Positions 9,048-16,760 of a stretch of DNA of 64,000 bases are shown here, in pieces. How positions within the stretch are numbered: position 1 is the stretch's first letter; the number at the start of each line of letters is the position of its first letter. The stretch lies in contig NZ_LKKK01000002.1 in the NCBI RefSeq assembly GCF_001446935.1, forward strand, positions 434,001-498,000. The letters run 5' to 3'. The position numbers were made by a program, and so were the translations under genes. Under the pieces are notes generated by a model. It did no database searches. It had not been told where the DNA came from and worked only from the letters and a program-made list of their open reading frames with translations. The DNA comes from Pseudomonas sp. TTU2014-080ASC. GTDB lineage: Bacteria; Pseudomonadota; Gammaproteobacteria; Pseudomonadales; Pseudomonadaceae.

Positions 9048-9469
9048 AGGAGCAAATCGACGTCCTCAGACGGCTCGCCAGCCTGCGTAACAGCCAGGTG
9101 CAACAGATGCTCGGGCGGGTCCATTACCAGCAGAACCTCTGTCAGCGCTACCGCAACAACATCGCCGGTTTGAGCCGCTTGTGCACCTTTACTGTGCCCA
9201 TGACCACGCCGCTGCAGCGTGACAACCAGCAGCGCTACAAAGCGACGCTGTACAAGATGGTGGAAATGCAGAGACGCGAGCTGGAACTGGCCGAGCTCAA
9301 CCTCAAGCGTATTCAGGGTGAACTGCTCAGCGCCATGCGTAACGAGAAGGTCATTACCCAGTTGATGGACAGCAAGATCGAAGAATGGAACCTGTTGCTG
9401 GGGCAGCAAGAGCAAAAGATCCAGGACGGGCTAGCCGCGCAGGCTTGGTGGCGTAATCAAGCTGGCTGA
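9044..9469 (+). CDS. fliJ: Flagellar export protein FliJ
   Basis: A 141-residue, highly charged and helical protein predicted to form a coiled coil over most of its length (for example RRELELAELNLKRIQGELLS near residues 84-103). This architecture, the size, and the ATGA overlap with fliI identify it as FliJ, the central stalk of the export ATPase. FliJ sequences are poorly conserved, so context carries much of the call. Confidence 0.85.
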   Translation: MKEQIDVLRRLASLRNSQVQQMLGRVHYQQNLCQRYRNNIAGLSRLCTFTVPMTTPLQRDNQQRYKATLYKMVEMQRRELELAELNLKRIQGELLSAMRNEKVITQLMDSKIEEWNLLLGQQEQKIQDGLAAQAWWRNQAG

Positions 9470-9617
9470 AAGGATGGGGTAAAACCGGCTCGGGCTACGT
9501 AAAATCCGTGCTTGCTATGATCTAGGCCAATTAAATTCAGTTTTTTCACAGCGGATTTAATTTTTCTCCCCCGACAGTCGCCTTACCTCAATATCACCAC
9601 CAGTTGGATCCCCGTTC

Positions 9618-9902
9618 ATGGAAATCAGCAGGCACCTCAAGCCCAGCCTCAACCTGCCCAGCGAAGCGCCGGCACAGGTCGGCAGTGCGCGCCCGGTACA
9701 GCCCGGTAAGACTTCCCGTGAAGCCATCGGCTCCGAAGCACTGCATCTGGAAAAACTGCAGACGGCACTGAGTCAGCTGCCGGATGTGGACGAAGACAAA
9801 ATCGCCACCCTCAAACTGGCCATGGCCCGCGGTGAGCTGTCTCTGGATGTGGCCGCACTGGCTGCAAGTATCTACACCTACCACAGTGGTAACGATGCGT
9901 GA
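9618..9902 (+). CDS. flgM: Anti-sigma-28 factor FlgM
   Basis: The 94-residue protein has a disordered, basic N-terminal half and a C-terminal helical region, KIATLKLAMARGELSLDVAA, matching the sigma-binding part of FlgM (I..LK.A...G.Y.VD...VA). FlgM holds back the flagellar sigma factor until hook completion, when it is exported. It is preceded by a 148-base untranslated gap after fliJ, so it may have its own promoter; a TGCTATGAT element lies near 9512. It overlaps flgN by four bases. Confidence 0.85.
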   Translation: MEISRHLKPSLNLPSEAPAQVGSARPVQPGKTSREAIGSEALHLEKLQTALSQLPDVDEDKIATLKLAMARGELSLDVAALAASIYTYHSGNDA

Positions 9903-10339
9903 CTGATCGTGTACAGCAACTGCTGAGCGTCATTGCCCAGGATCTGCAAGATGATTGCACTGATTACCAGTGTTTGCATGACCTGATGCAAGCCCTGCAT
10001 CAGCAGTTGGTGGATCGCAACAGCCAGCAGATTGATCTGCTGATTAACCAGATCAATCCGTTGATTGCGCAGTCGCGTCAGCGCGCCGAGCGTCGCTCCA
10101 AGGTTCTCTCCGCCTTTGGCCTCGGGGCTGGTGCGCAGGCCATGCATGCGCTGTTGGAGCGTTACCCACAGCCGCAGCGCGAGCAGTTGCATCAGGTTTG
10201 GGACTCGCTTGGCGAGCTGACCGTACAGTGTAAGAACCAGAACGAGCGTAACGGCAAGCTGCTGGCGATGCAGAGCGAGTTGCTGGAAAAACTGCTGGAC
10301 GAACCCGGCAACGCCCATCTGTACAAGCCTGAGTACTAA
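9899..10339 (+). CDS. flgN: Flagellar filament-junction chaperone FlgN-like
   Basis: This 146-residue, Gln-rich, all-helical protein follows flgM with an ATGA-type overlap. Size, helical heptads and the conserved SERRSKVLSAFGL-like stretch (ERRSKVLSAFGLG, near 62-74) fit FlgN, the export chaperone for the hook-junction proteins FlgK and FlgL. It is the last flagellar gene here; the next gene belongs to an unrelated family. Identification is by pattern and context. Confidence 0.78.
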   Translation: MTDRVQQLLSVIAQDLQDDCTDYQCLHDLMQALHQQLVDRNSQQIDLLINQINPLIAQSRQRAERRSKVLSAFGLGAGAQAMHALLERYPQPQREQLHQVWDSLGELTVQCKNQNERNGKLLAMQSELLEKLLDEPGNAHLYKPEY

Positions 10340-10435
10340 AACAGGCTCAGTCCCGACGCGGTCATTCCGGGTCGGCTAGCAACAGGTTACCCTTGCGCCT
10401 CCTGTACACGGGAGTGGTCTCAGAAGGGCATCTGT

Positions 10436-10933
10436 ATGCACAAAATTCTTGTCAGTCGCTGCCTGTTGGGGCATCCGGTCCGCTATGACGGCGGTGCACA
10501 CGGTCCCTATTCCCTTCTACAGCAGTGGCAGGCCGAAGGCCGCATCATCCCTCTTTGTCCGGAAGTCGCTGGCGGCCTGCCGACGCCGCGTCCACCGGCA
10601 GAAATCCCAGGTGGGCAGGGCGCTCAGGTACTGGACGGGCAACTGCCGGTGCTGACGGTCGACGGCGACGACGTCAGTGCAGCTTTTGTTGCCGGTGCCC
10701 GGCAAGCGCTGGCGCTGGTGCAGAAGCACGGCATTCGCGTTGCGTTGCTCAAGGCGCGCAGCCCTTCCTGCGGTAACCATGAAACTTACGATGGCAGTTT
10801 CACCGGTACCCGCGTGGCGGGTGAGGGTGTCACTGCAGCCGCTTTACGCCGTGCCGGGGTGCAGGTGTTCAATGAAAGTGAACTGGATAGCATTCAAGAG
10901 GTCCTCAGTCAGTTGGACGCTAGCTATCCGTGA
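10436..10933 (+). CDS. DUF523 / TudS-like thiouracil desulfidase family protein
   Basis: A 165-residue DUF523 protein with the family signatures SRCLLG (Cys9), LCPEVAGGLPTPRPPAEI (Cys41) and LKARSPSCG (Cys112). In the characterised member TudS, three such cysteines bind a [4Fe-4S] cluster that removes sulfur from 2-thiouracil and other thiolated bases; all three are present here. The ATG at 10436 has AAGG upstream. It stands alone between the flagellar genes and a DUF4399 gene. The exact substrate in this organism is inferred from the family only. Confidence 0.85.
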   Translation: MHKILVSRCLLGHPVRYDGGAHGPYSLLQQWQAEGRIIPLCPEVAGGLPTPRPPAEIPGGQGAQVLDGQLPVLTVDGDDVSAAFVAGARQALALVQKHGIRVALLKARSPSCGNHETYDGSFTGTRVAGEGVTAAALRRAGVQVFNESELDSIQEVLSQLDASYP

Positions 10934-10985
10934 GCCGTCTGCTATTACTGGGACGGTTCACCTTTCCTATCTGGGAGTAATAACT

Positions 10986-11420
10986 ATGAGATCGTTTTGC
11001 CTTGGGCTCGGATTGAGCGCTGCTGCCTTGTTCACAATGTCATCTGCCTGGGCAGAGATACCGCGTACGGCTGCACCAGAAGGTGCGTCGGTGTACTTCA
11101 TTACGCCAAACGATGGTGCGACTGTGGATCAGACCTTTACGGTTAAATTCGGCCTCAAAGGTATGGGCGTTGCCCCGGCGGGTATCGATGTGCCGGAGAC
11201 CGGCCATCATCACCTGCTGATCGACACTGAGACGCTCCCGGATATGAGCCAGACCCTGCCGGCTACTGACAACATCCGTCATTTCGGCAAAGGCCAGACA
11301 GAGGCTGAGCTGACCCTCAAACCGGGCAAACACACTTTGCAGCTGCTGCTGGGCGATAAAAACCACGTCCCGCACAACCCGCCGGTGCTGTCTGAGAAGA
11401 TCACCGTAACGGTCAAATAA
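10986..11420 (+). CDS. DUF4399 periplasmic protein
   Basis: The 144-residue protein starts at the ATG preceded by GGGAG; a longer reading from 10677 overlaps the upstream gene in another frame. Residues 1-23 are a Sec signal peptide ending SSAWA. The mature part contains GVAPAG, the ETGHHHLLID motif (about 74-83) and HTLQLLLGDKNHVPH (about 116), the DUF4399 pattern. The His-rich motif suggests metal binding, but no function is established for the family. Confidence 0.85.
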   Translation: MRSFCLGLGLSAAALFTMSSAWAEIPRTAAPEGASVYFITPNDGATVDQTFTVKFGLKGMGVAPAGIDVPETGHHHLLIDTETLPDMSQTLPATDNIRHFGKGQTEAELTLKPGKHTLQLLLGDKNHVPHNPPVLSEKITVTVK

Positions 11421-11460
11421 GACATCGCTGTTCAGCTGCGGAACTACAACGGCTGAAACA

Positions 11461-11490
11461 AAAATGCCCGTCATAAGACGGGCATTTTTT
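11461..11490. terminator. Bidirectional rho-independent terminator
   Basis: A 12-base perfect stem, AAAATGCCCGTC at 11461-11472 and its complement at 11477-11488, with an ATAA loop, is flanked by A and T runs so it can stop both the DUF4399 gene and the converging serA gene. Confidence 0.92.
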
Positions 11491-11503
11491 ATTGCAGGAT
11501 TGC

Positions 11504-12733
11504 TTAGAACAGAACGCGGGTGCGGATGGTCCCGTTTACGTCCTGCAGCTTCTGCAGTGCCAGATCGGAGTAGGCAGCATCAACGTCGATTACTACGTAA
11601 CCCACTTTGTCGTTGGTTTGCAGGAACTGACCAGAGATGTTGATGCCGTTGTCGGCAAACACCTTGTTGATTTCGCTCATCACGCCCGGCACGTTCTTGT
11701 GGATGTGCAGCAGGCGGTGCTTGCCTGGGTGAGCCGGCAGGGCCACTTCCGGGAAGTTCACGGAGGAAACCGAAGTACCGTTGTCGCTGTATTTAACCAG
11801 CTTCTCAGCCACTTCCAGACCGATGTTGGCCTGCGCTTCGGCAGTGGAACCACCGATGTGCGGAGTCAGGATCACGCGATCCAGGCCGCGCAGCGGGCTT
11901 TCGAACTCTTCATCGTTGGACTTCGGCTCGACTGGGAACACGTCGATAGCCGCACCGATCAGGTGCTCGTCCTTGATCGCATTGGCCAGGTGATCCAGCT
12001 CAACCACAGTACCGCGGGCTGCGTTGATCAGGATGCCGCCTTTCTTCATGGCGCGGATTTCTTTCTCGCCGATCATCCACTGAGTGGACGGCAGCTCAGG
12101 CACGTGCAGGGAGACGATGTCCGCCATGCCCAGCAGGTCGTGCAGGTTGGCAACCTGAGTGGCGTTACCCAGCGGCAGCTTGGTCACGGTGTCGTAGAAG
12201 AACACCTGCATGCCCAGCGCTTCAGCCAGAACGGAAAGTTGAGTACCGATGGAGCCGTAACCGACGATACCCAGCTTTTTGCCACGGATTTCGAAGGAGT
12301 TGGCTGCGGATTTGATCCAGCCGCCGCGGTGGCAGGAGGCGTTCTTCTCCGGAATGCCGCGCAGCAGCAGAATGGCCTCGGCCAAAACCAGTTCGGCTAC
12401 CGAACGGGTATTGGAGAACGGCGCGTTGAACACAGCAATACCGCGCTCGCGGGCTGCATTTAGGTCAACCTGGTTGGTGCCGATGCAGAAGCAACCCACA
12501 GCAACAAGCTTCTTCGCGCAGTCGAAAACTTCAGCGGTCAGCTGGGTACGGGAACGAATGCCAATAAAGTGCGCATCGGCGATCTTGGCTTTCAGCTCGT
12601 CGCCCGATAGTGCGCCCTTGAGGTACTCGATGTTGGTGTAACCAGCGGCCTTCAGGGTATCCACTGCATTTTGGTGGACGCCTTCCAGAAGAAGGAACTT
12701 GATCTTGCTCTTGTCGAGAGAGGTCTTGCTCAT
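11504..12733 (-). CDS. serA: D-3-phosphoglycerate dehydrogenase
   Basis: The start is placed at MSKTSLDKSK (409 residues), the usual N-terminus; a seven-codon upstream extension exists in frame. The protein has a D-2-hydroxyacid dehydrogenase fold with GIVGYGSIGTQL for NAD binding (near 158), the catalytic Arg in INAARGTVVEL and His in LTPHIGGST (near 290), and a C-terminal ACT domain (RLLHIHKNVPGVMSEIN) for serine feedback. It catalyses the first step of serine synthesis and reduces 2-oxoglutarate to D-2-hydroxyglutarate to regenerate NAD, which explains the divergent neighbour gene. Confidence 0.97.
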   Translation of the reverse strand: MSKTSLDKSKIKFLLLEGVHQNAVDTLKAAGYTNIEYLKGALSGDELKAKIADAHFIGIRSRTQLTAEVFDCAKKLVAVGCFCIGTNQVDLNAARERGIAVFNAPFSNTRSVAELVLAEAILLLRGIPEKNASCHRGGWIKSAANSFEIRGKKLGIVGYGSIGTQLSVLAEALGMQVFFYDTVTKLPLGNATQVANLHDLLGMADIVSLHVPELPSTQWMIGEKEIRAMKKGGILINAARGTVVELDHLANAIKDEHLIGAAIDVFPVEPKSNDEEFESPLRGLDRVILTPHIGGSTAEAQANIGLEVAEKLVKYSDNGTSVSSVNFPEVALPAHPGKHRLLHIHKNVPGVMSEINKVFADNGINISGQFLQTNDKVGYVVIDVDAAYSDLALQKLQDVNGTIRTRVLF

Positions 12734-12818
12734 CGGAGTACCTGTTTGTCCCACATTTGGTGTCAGGGAAAAGTCAGCCGGATGCTGACAGCACCTGCGA
12801 ATTGGCGGGAACGCACGA

Positions 12819-12856
12819 TTCGCGGGGTGCGTATGCTAGCATACGAGCCCCGCGAA
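12819..12856. promoter_or_regulatory. 38-base palindrome between divergent serA and D-2-hydroxyglutarate dehydrogenase genes
   Basis: The left arm TTCGCGGGGTGCGTATGCT meets the right arm AGCATACGAGCCCCGCGAA at the centre 12837/12838, with 17 of 19 positions complementary. The centre carries TATGCT, a -10-like hexamer, on both strands. It lies 80 bases before one start codon and 104 before the other. It could be an operator, a pair of face-to-face promoters, or a cruciform. Confidence 0.75.
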
Positions 12857-12917
12857 ACACCTATCCTGGCAGATGAGAGATGCTCAGGGTGACCATGAAT
12901 CGTATGAGAGTTCCAAA

Positions 12918-14312
12918 ATGACCAACCCTGCCCTGATCGACGAGCTGAAGTCCCTGCTTGAGCCCGGCAAAGTACTGACTGACGCTGATTCCCTCGAAGC
13001 CTACGGCAAGGACTGGACCAAGCATTTTGCCCCGGCACCGGTGGCAATCGCCTTCCCGAAAAGCATTGAGCAGGTGCAGGCCATTGTGCGTTGGGCCAAC
13101 CAGCACAAGGTGGCATTGGTGCCATCCGGTGGCCGTACTGGCCTGTCGGCCGGTGCTGTAGCCGCTAACGGCGAAGTCGTTGTCTCCTTCGATTACATGA
13201 ACCAGATTCTGGCGTTCAACGAATATGACCGCACGGCGGTCTGCCAGCCGGGCGTGGTCACCAAGCAGCTGCAAATGTTTGCCGAAGACAAAGGCCTCTA
13301 CTATCCGGTGGACTTTGCCTCCAGCGGTTCCAGCCAGATTGGCGGCAATATCGGCACCAACGCCGGCGGCATCAAGGTGATTCGCTACGGAATGACCCGT
13401 AACTGGGTGGCGGGCCTGAAAGTCGTCACTGGTAATGGTGACTTGCTGGAGCTGAACAAAGACCTGATCAAAAATGCTACCGGCTACGACATGCGTCAGT
13501 TGTTTATCGGCGCAGAAGGCACCTTGGGCTTTGTGGTTGAAGCCACCATGCGTCTGGACCGTGCGCCGAAGAACCTGACCGCGATGGTGCTGGGCACGCC
13601 GGACTTCGACTCGATCATGCCGGTGCTGCACGCCTTCCAGAACAAGCTGGACCTGACTGCATTCGAGTTTTTCTCTGATAAAGCGCTGGCCAAAGTAATG
13701 GCCCGTGGTGACGTACCGCCGGCATTCGAAACCGACTGCCCGTTCTACGCGCTGCTGGAGTTCGAAGCCACCACTGAAGAAGTCGCCGAAGCGGCGCTGG
13801 CTACCTTTGAACACTGCGTTGAGCAGGGCTGGGTGCTGGATGGCGTGATGAGCCAGAGCGAGCAGCAGCTGCAGAACCTGTGGAAGCTGCGTGAGTACAT
13901 CTCCGAGACCATCAGCCACTGGACGCCGTACAAGAACGATATCTCCGTGACCGTCGGCAAGGTGCCGGCCTTCCTCAAGGACATCGACGATATCGTCGAA
14001 GCCAACTACCCGGACTTCGAAGTGGTCTGGTTCGGTCACATCGGCGACGGCAACCTACACCTGAACATCCTCAAGCCGGAAAACCTGAGCAAGGACGAGT
14101 TCTTCGCCAAGTGCGCTACGGTCAACAAGTGGGTGTTCGAGACCGTGCAGAAATACAACGGATCGATCAGCGCCGAGCACGGCATGGGCATGACCAAGCG
14201 CGATTACTTGGGTTACAGCCGCTCTGAAGCCGAGATCGCGTATATGAAGGCGATCAAGCAGGTGTTCGACCCGAATGGCATTATGAACCCTGGCAAAATC
14301 TTCCCGGTCTGA
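12918..14312 (+). CDS. d2hgdh: D-2-hydroxyglutarate dehydrogenase (FAD-linked oxidase)
   Basis: The ATG at 12918 with GAGAG upstream gives 464 residues; a 15-codon longer reading has no ribosome site. The protein has an FAD-binding PCMH domain (VALVPSGGRTGLSAGAV near 57, SSGSSQIGGNIGTNAGG near 138) and a C-terminal FAD-oxidase domain with the metal motif GHIGDGNLHLN (near 372) and SAEHGMG (near 417). In Pseudomonas this enzyme, encoded beside serA, reoxidises D-2-hydroxyglutarate made by SerA and passes electrons to the ETF system. A glycolate or lactate oxidase subunit is a less likely alternative. Confidence 0.88.
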   Translation: MTNPALIDELKSLLEPGKVLTDADSLEAYGKDWTKHFAPAPVAIAFPKSIEQVQAIVRWANQHKVALVPSGGRTGLSAGAVAANGEVVVSFDYMNQILAFNEYDRTAVCQPGVVTKQLQMFAEDKGLYYPVDFASSGSSQIGGNIGTNAGGIKVIRYGMTRNWVAGLKVVTGNGDLLELNKDLIKNATGYDMRQLFIGAEGTLGFVVEATMRLDRAPKNLTAMVLGTPDFDSIMPVLHAFQNKLDLTAFEFFSDKALAKVMARGDVPPAFETDCPFYALLEFEATTEEVAEAALATFEHCVEQGWVLDGVMSQSEQQLQNLWKLREYISETISHWTPYKNDISVTVGKVPAFLKDIDDIVEANYPDFEVVWFGHIGDGNLHLNILKPENLSKDEFFAKCATVNKWVFETVQKYNGSISAEHGMGMTKRDYLGYSRSEAEIAYMKAIKQVFDPNGIMNPGKIFPV

Positions 14313-14325
14313 TCTGCAAGCTGAT

Positions 14326-14351
14326 GCGCCGGGCACTGAATCGCCCGGCGC
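14326..14351 (+). terminator. Hairpin after D-2-hydroxyglutarate dehydrogenase
   Basis: A nine-base perfect GC stem, GCGCCGGGC at 14326-14334 and GCCCGGCGC at 14343-14351, starts 14 bases after the stop codon. There is no T-run, so termination strength is uncertain. Confidence 0.6.
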
Positions 14352-14412
14352 TCAATCCGACAACAATAATGCCCATGAGACCTTCGGGTGGCTGGGCGTG
14401 GAGATGGCAGAC

Positions 14413-15078
14413 ATGAGTTATCAGCATCAGTATATCGATGGCACCCGTATCCATTTCCCGATGGGCAAGGTGGTGTGTATTGGCCGCAACTATGCGGAAC
14501 ACGCAAAGGAACTGAATAACGCAGTGCCGACCGAGCCGCTGTTGTTCATCAAGCCGGGCAGCTGCGTGGTGCCGCTGAGTGACGGCTTCCAGCTGCTGGC
14601 GGACCGTGGCGAAGTGCACTACGAGGCGGAGATCGCGGTGCTGATCGGCAAGCCGCTCTCGCGTAACCCCAACGCAGAGGAAGTGCTGGATGCTATTTCT
14701 GGCTTTGCTCCTGCCCTGGATCTGACACTGCGGGATCTGCAAAGCGAGCTGAAAGCCAAGGGTTATCCGTGGGAGCTGGCCAAGTCGTTTGATGGTGCCT
14801 GCGTGCTGGCGCCGTTCGTGCCGGGCGATGCAGTGGCTGATCTGACTGATATCGGCATCCGTCTGGAAATCAACGGCGAAGTTCGCCAAGACGGCAACAG
14901 CTGCGACATGATCAACCCGATTCTGCCGATGATTCAGCACATTGCTGCTCAATTCAGCCTGCAACCTGGTGATGTGATCCTCACCGGTACACCTGCTGGC
15001 GTTGGCCCGTTGCATGCGGGTGATGAATTGGTACTGGAGCTGCCCGGTCTTAGCCGTTTCAGCAGCCGCGCCCTGTAA
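14413..15078 (+). CDS. Fumarylacetoacetate hydrolase (FAH) family protein
   Basis: A 221-residue FAH-fold enzyme with VVCIGRNYAEHAKEL (near 18-32), LLFIKPGSC, the metal-binding EAEIAVLIG (Glu residues near 73-75), SFDGACVLAPF and LTGTPAGVGPL near the C-terminus. Such short members are acylpyruvate hydrolases or oxaloacetate decarboxylases acting on C-C bonds with Mg2+. GGAG at 14399-14402 lies 10 bases before this ATG, which favours it over GTG 14398 and ATG 14404. It follows D-2-hydroxyglutarate dehydrogenase as in P. aeruginosa. Confidence 0.88.
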   Translation: MSYQHQYIDGTRIHFPMGKVVCIGRNYAEHAKELNNAVPTEPLLFIKPGSCVVPLSDGFQLLADRGEVHYEAEIAVLIGKPLSRNPNAEEVLDAISGFAPALDLTLRDLQSELKAKGYPWELAKSFDGACVLAPFVPGDAVADLTDIGIRLEINGEVRQDGNSCDMINPILPMIQHIAAQFSLQPGDVILTGTPAGVGPLHAGDELVLELPGLSRFSSRAL

Positions 15079-15084
15079 GTTATA

Positions 15085-15107
15085 TCCGGCCTGTCAGTCA
15101 GGCCGGA
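15085..15107 (+). terminator. Hairpin after the FAH-family gene
   Basis: TCCGGCCTG at 15085-15093 pairs perfectly with 15099-15107 around a TCAGT loop, directly after the stop codon. It is followed by a mixed pyrimidine stretch rather than a clean T-run. Confidence 0.65.
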
Positions 15108-15296
15108 ATCCAATCTTTCTTTGTCGAATGAGTAAATTCTTATATCTCTGCAGGGGTTTTCCTGCTGTAAGAATTTAGTGCTTTCGGCTGAGTATCCTGA
15201 CGCTCTGTGCCTGCACAATACGACCTCAATGGTTTGGGGCGGGCTCCCTCCTAACAGCTGCATGGTTTTCTGTCTCAGGATTGCCACATCCGCGAA

Positions 15297-15334
15297 TTAA
15301 GGTTGTCTTAAGCCGGCATTAAGGTTCGCTTCAG
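15297..15334 (+). promoter_or_regulatory. Four TTAAG-type repeats at 11-base spacing: BqsR/CarR box
   Basis: TTAAG occurs at 15297, 15308 and 15319, and TTCAG at 15330, each exactly 11 bases apart (TTAAG-N6-TTAAG). That is the published recognition pattern of BqsR, also called CarR, the Fe(II)/Ca(II)-responsive OmpR-family regulator of Pseudomonas. The array ends 51 bases before the carO-like ATG. The 306-base gap before carO contains this array, the hairpin after the FAH gene and otherwise nothing recognised. Confidence 0.8.
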
Positions 15335-15384
15335 CAAGCCTGATTAGGCTTACCTCATCAACTTACTGATGAGGAGACACCATC

Positions 15385-15765
15385 ATGAAACGTTTTGCAC
15401 TTGTACTGCTGGCCCCGCTGTTCTCTACCGCTGTTCTGGCTGCGAATGGCTATTCAGGCCCAGGGGCTCAGCCAAGCACTGGCTATACTGGCCCGGGCGC
15501 TCAGATTCAAGTCACAACTGTGGCGCAAGCTCTGAAGGCGGGTGATGACACCCCGGTTGTTCTGCAAGGCCAGATCACCAAGCGTTTGAATGACGAGATG
15601 TATCAGTTCAAGGACGCCACCGGAACCATTGAGGTGGAGATTGATGATGAACTTTGGCCAGCTCAGGCCGTATCTGAGACTGCCACTGTAAGGCTGACCG
15701 GTGAAGTTGACCGTGATTTAGTTGGTCGCGAAATTGATGTTGAGTATCTGGAAGTCATTCAGTAA
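15385..15765 (+). CDS. carO: CarO/YgiW-like periplasmic OB-fold (BOF) protein
   Basis: This 126-residue protein has a signal peptide (1-20, ending AVLAA), a short duplicated linker with GYSGPGAQ and GYTGPGAQ, and a BOF domain (VVLQGQITKRLNDEMYQFKD, then IEVEIDDELW and VRLTGEVDRDLVGREIDVEY). E. coli YgiW and P. aeruginosa CarO share this build. CarO is induced by calcium through CarSR and aids cation stress tolerance. The upstream TTAAG array supports the same control here. GAGGAG precedes the ATG closely. Confidence 0.88.
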   Translation: MKRFALVLLAPLFSTAVLAANGYSGPGAQPSTGYTGPGAQIQVTTVAQALKAGDDTPVVLQGQITKRLNDEMYQFKDATGTIEVEIDDELWPAQAVSETATVRLTGEVDRDLVGREIDVEYLEVIQ

Positions 15766-15782
15766 CCACCATGTTTAATAGT

Positions 15783-15812
15783 GCCGGCCTGTAGTCATAC
15801 AGGTCGGCTTTT
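15783..15812 (+). terminator. Hairpin with T-run between carO and the carP-like gene
   Basis: GCCGGCCTGTA at 15783-15793 pairs with TACAGGTCGGC at 15798-15808 (one G-U pair), followed by TTTT. It would end the carO transcript or let only part of it continue into the next gene. Confidence 0.75.
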
Positions 15813-15840
15813 ATGTTGTTGCGTAAAAGAGACTGTACCT

Positions 15841-16752
15841 ATGAGTATTCACCTGACATGGAGGCATCTGGGCTTTGGTCTGGGGCTTTTGCTTTTACTG
15901 TCTATTGTGCTGTTGGCCCAGGAATATCGGTTGTTTGACCGCGCTTGGTTCAATGTGCAGCAGGCATACGAGGCAGAAGATGTCGACCACACCATGGGGT
16001 TGGCAAATTATCAGGTTGAAATCGAAGGGTGGCCTCTGGGAAATCTTGAGAATGTCTCTGCGCTGACGTATGACCCTGACCGCAACACGCTGTTTACAGT
16101 CACCAACAAGAATCCTGAATTGATTGAGCTGTCTCTGGACGGGCAAATCCTGCGCTCCATCACCCTTGAAGGGTTCGGCGATGCTGAGGCTGTCGAATAT
16201 GTGAGCCCGGGTGTGTACATCATCAGTGATGAGCGCCAGCAGCGCCTGATCAAAGTCCAGGTAACTGACAGCACCACCCGATTGGTGGCAGAGGACTTCC
16301 AACAGCTCTCTTTAACTGTCGGTGACATTGGTAACAAGGGCTTTGAAGGCTTGGCCTATGACCCGGCTAGCAAGCGCCTGTTTGCTGCTAAAGAACGCGA
16401 TCCGATGCGCATTGTCGAGATCCATGGCTTTCCGCACGAAAAAAGTGAGCAGCCTTTTAAGCTTCAGGTCGAAAGCAATATCACCAGGGATGAGGGGCTG
16501 TTTGTCCGTGATCTCTCCAGTCTGCACTTTGATGCGCGCAGCGGCCACCTGCTGGCGCTGTCTGACGAGTCGCGCTTATTGCTCGAGCTGAGCCGTAAGG
16601 GTGAGGTCCTCAGCAGCCTGTCACTGTTAGGGGGCTCCAGTGGCTTGAAAGACAGCATCCCACAAGCTGAGGGTGTGGCCATGGATCATCAGGGCACTCT
16701 TTACATCACCAGCGAGCCAAACCTGTTCTACCGTTTTAAAAAGGTGGAGTAG
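15841..16752 (+). CDS. CarP-like SdiA-regulated/YjiK-family beta-propeller protein
   Basis: Placed at the ATG at 15841 (303 residues); a 20-codon extension from 15781 runs through the terminator hairpin and is rejected. There is one N-terminal membrane anchor or uncleaved signal (about 10-27), then a repeat-rich domain: NLENVSALTYDPDRNTLFTV, GFGDAEAVEYVSPGVYIISD, GNKGFEGLAYDPASKRLFAA and DLSSLHFDARSGHLLALSDE, a six-blade propeller pattern. P. aeruginosa CarP, a calcium-induced phytase-like propeller, is of this type. The assignment to CarP rests on family and on its place behind carO. Its substrate is unknown. Confidence 0.75.
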   Translation: MSIHLTWRHLGFGLGLLLLLSIVLLAQEYRLFDRAWFNVQQAYEAEDVDHTMGLANYQVEIEGWPLGNLENVSALTYDPDRNTLFTVTNKNPELIELSLDGQILRSITLEGFGDAEAVEYVSPGVYIISDERQQRLIKVQVTDSTTRLVAEDFQQLSLTVGDIGNKGFEGLAYDPASKRLFAAKERDPMRIVEIHGFPHEKSEQPFKLQVESNITRDEGLFVRDLSSLHFDARSGHLLALSDESRLLLELSRKGEVLSSLSLLGGSSGLKDSIPQAEGVAMDHQGTLYITSEPNLFYRFKKVE

Positions 16753-16760
16753 AGCCAGAG

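Noticed and set aside
1-10339. Reading fliPQ and fliI-like genes as a virulence type III secretion system
   Set aside because: The presence of fliE, fliF, fliG, fliM, flgM and flgN makes this a flagellar locus.
12861-14039. 392-codon open frame on the minus strand
   Set aside because: Mirror frame of the D-2-hydroxyglutarate dehydrogenase gene; no domain or ribosome site.
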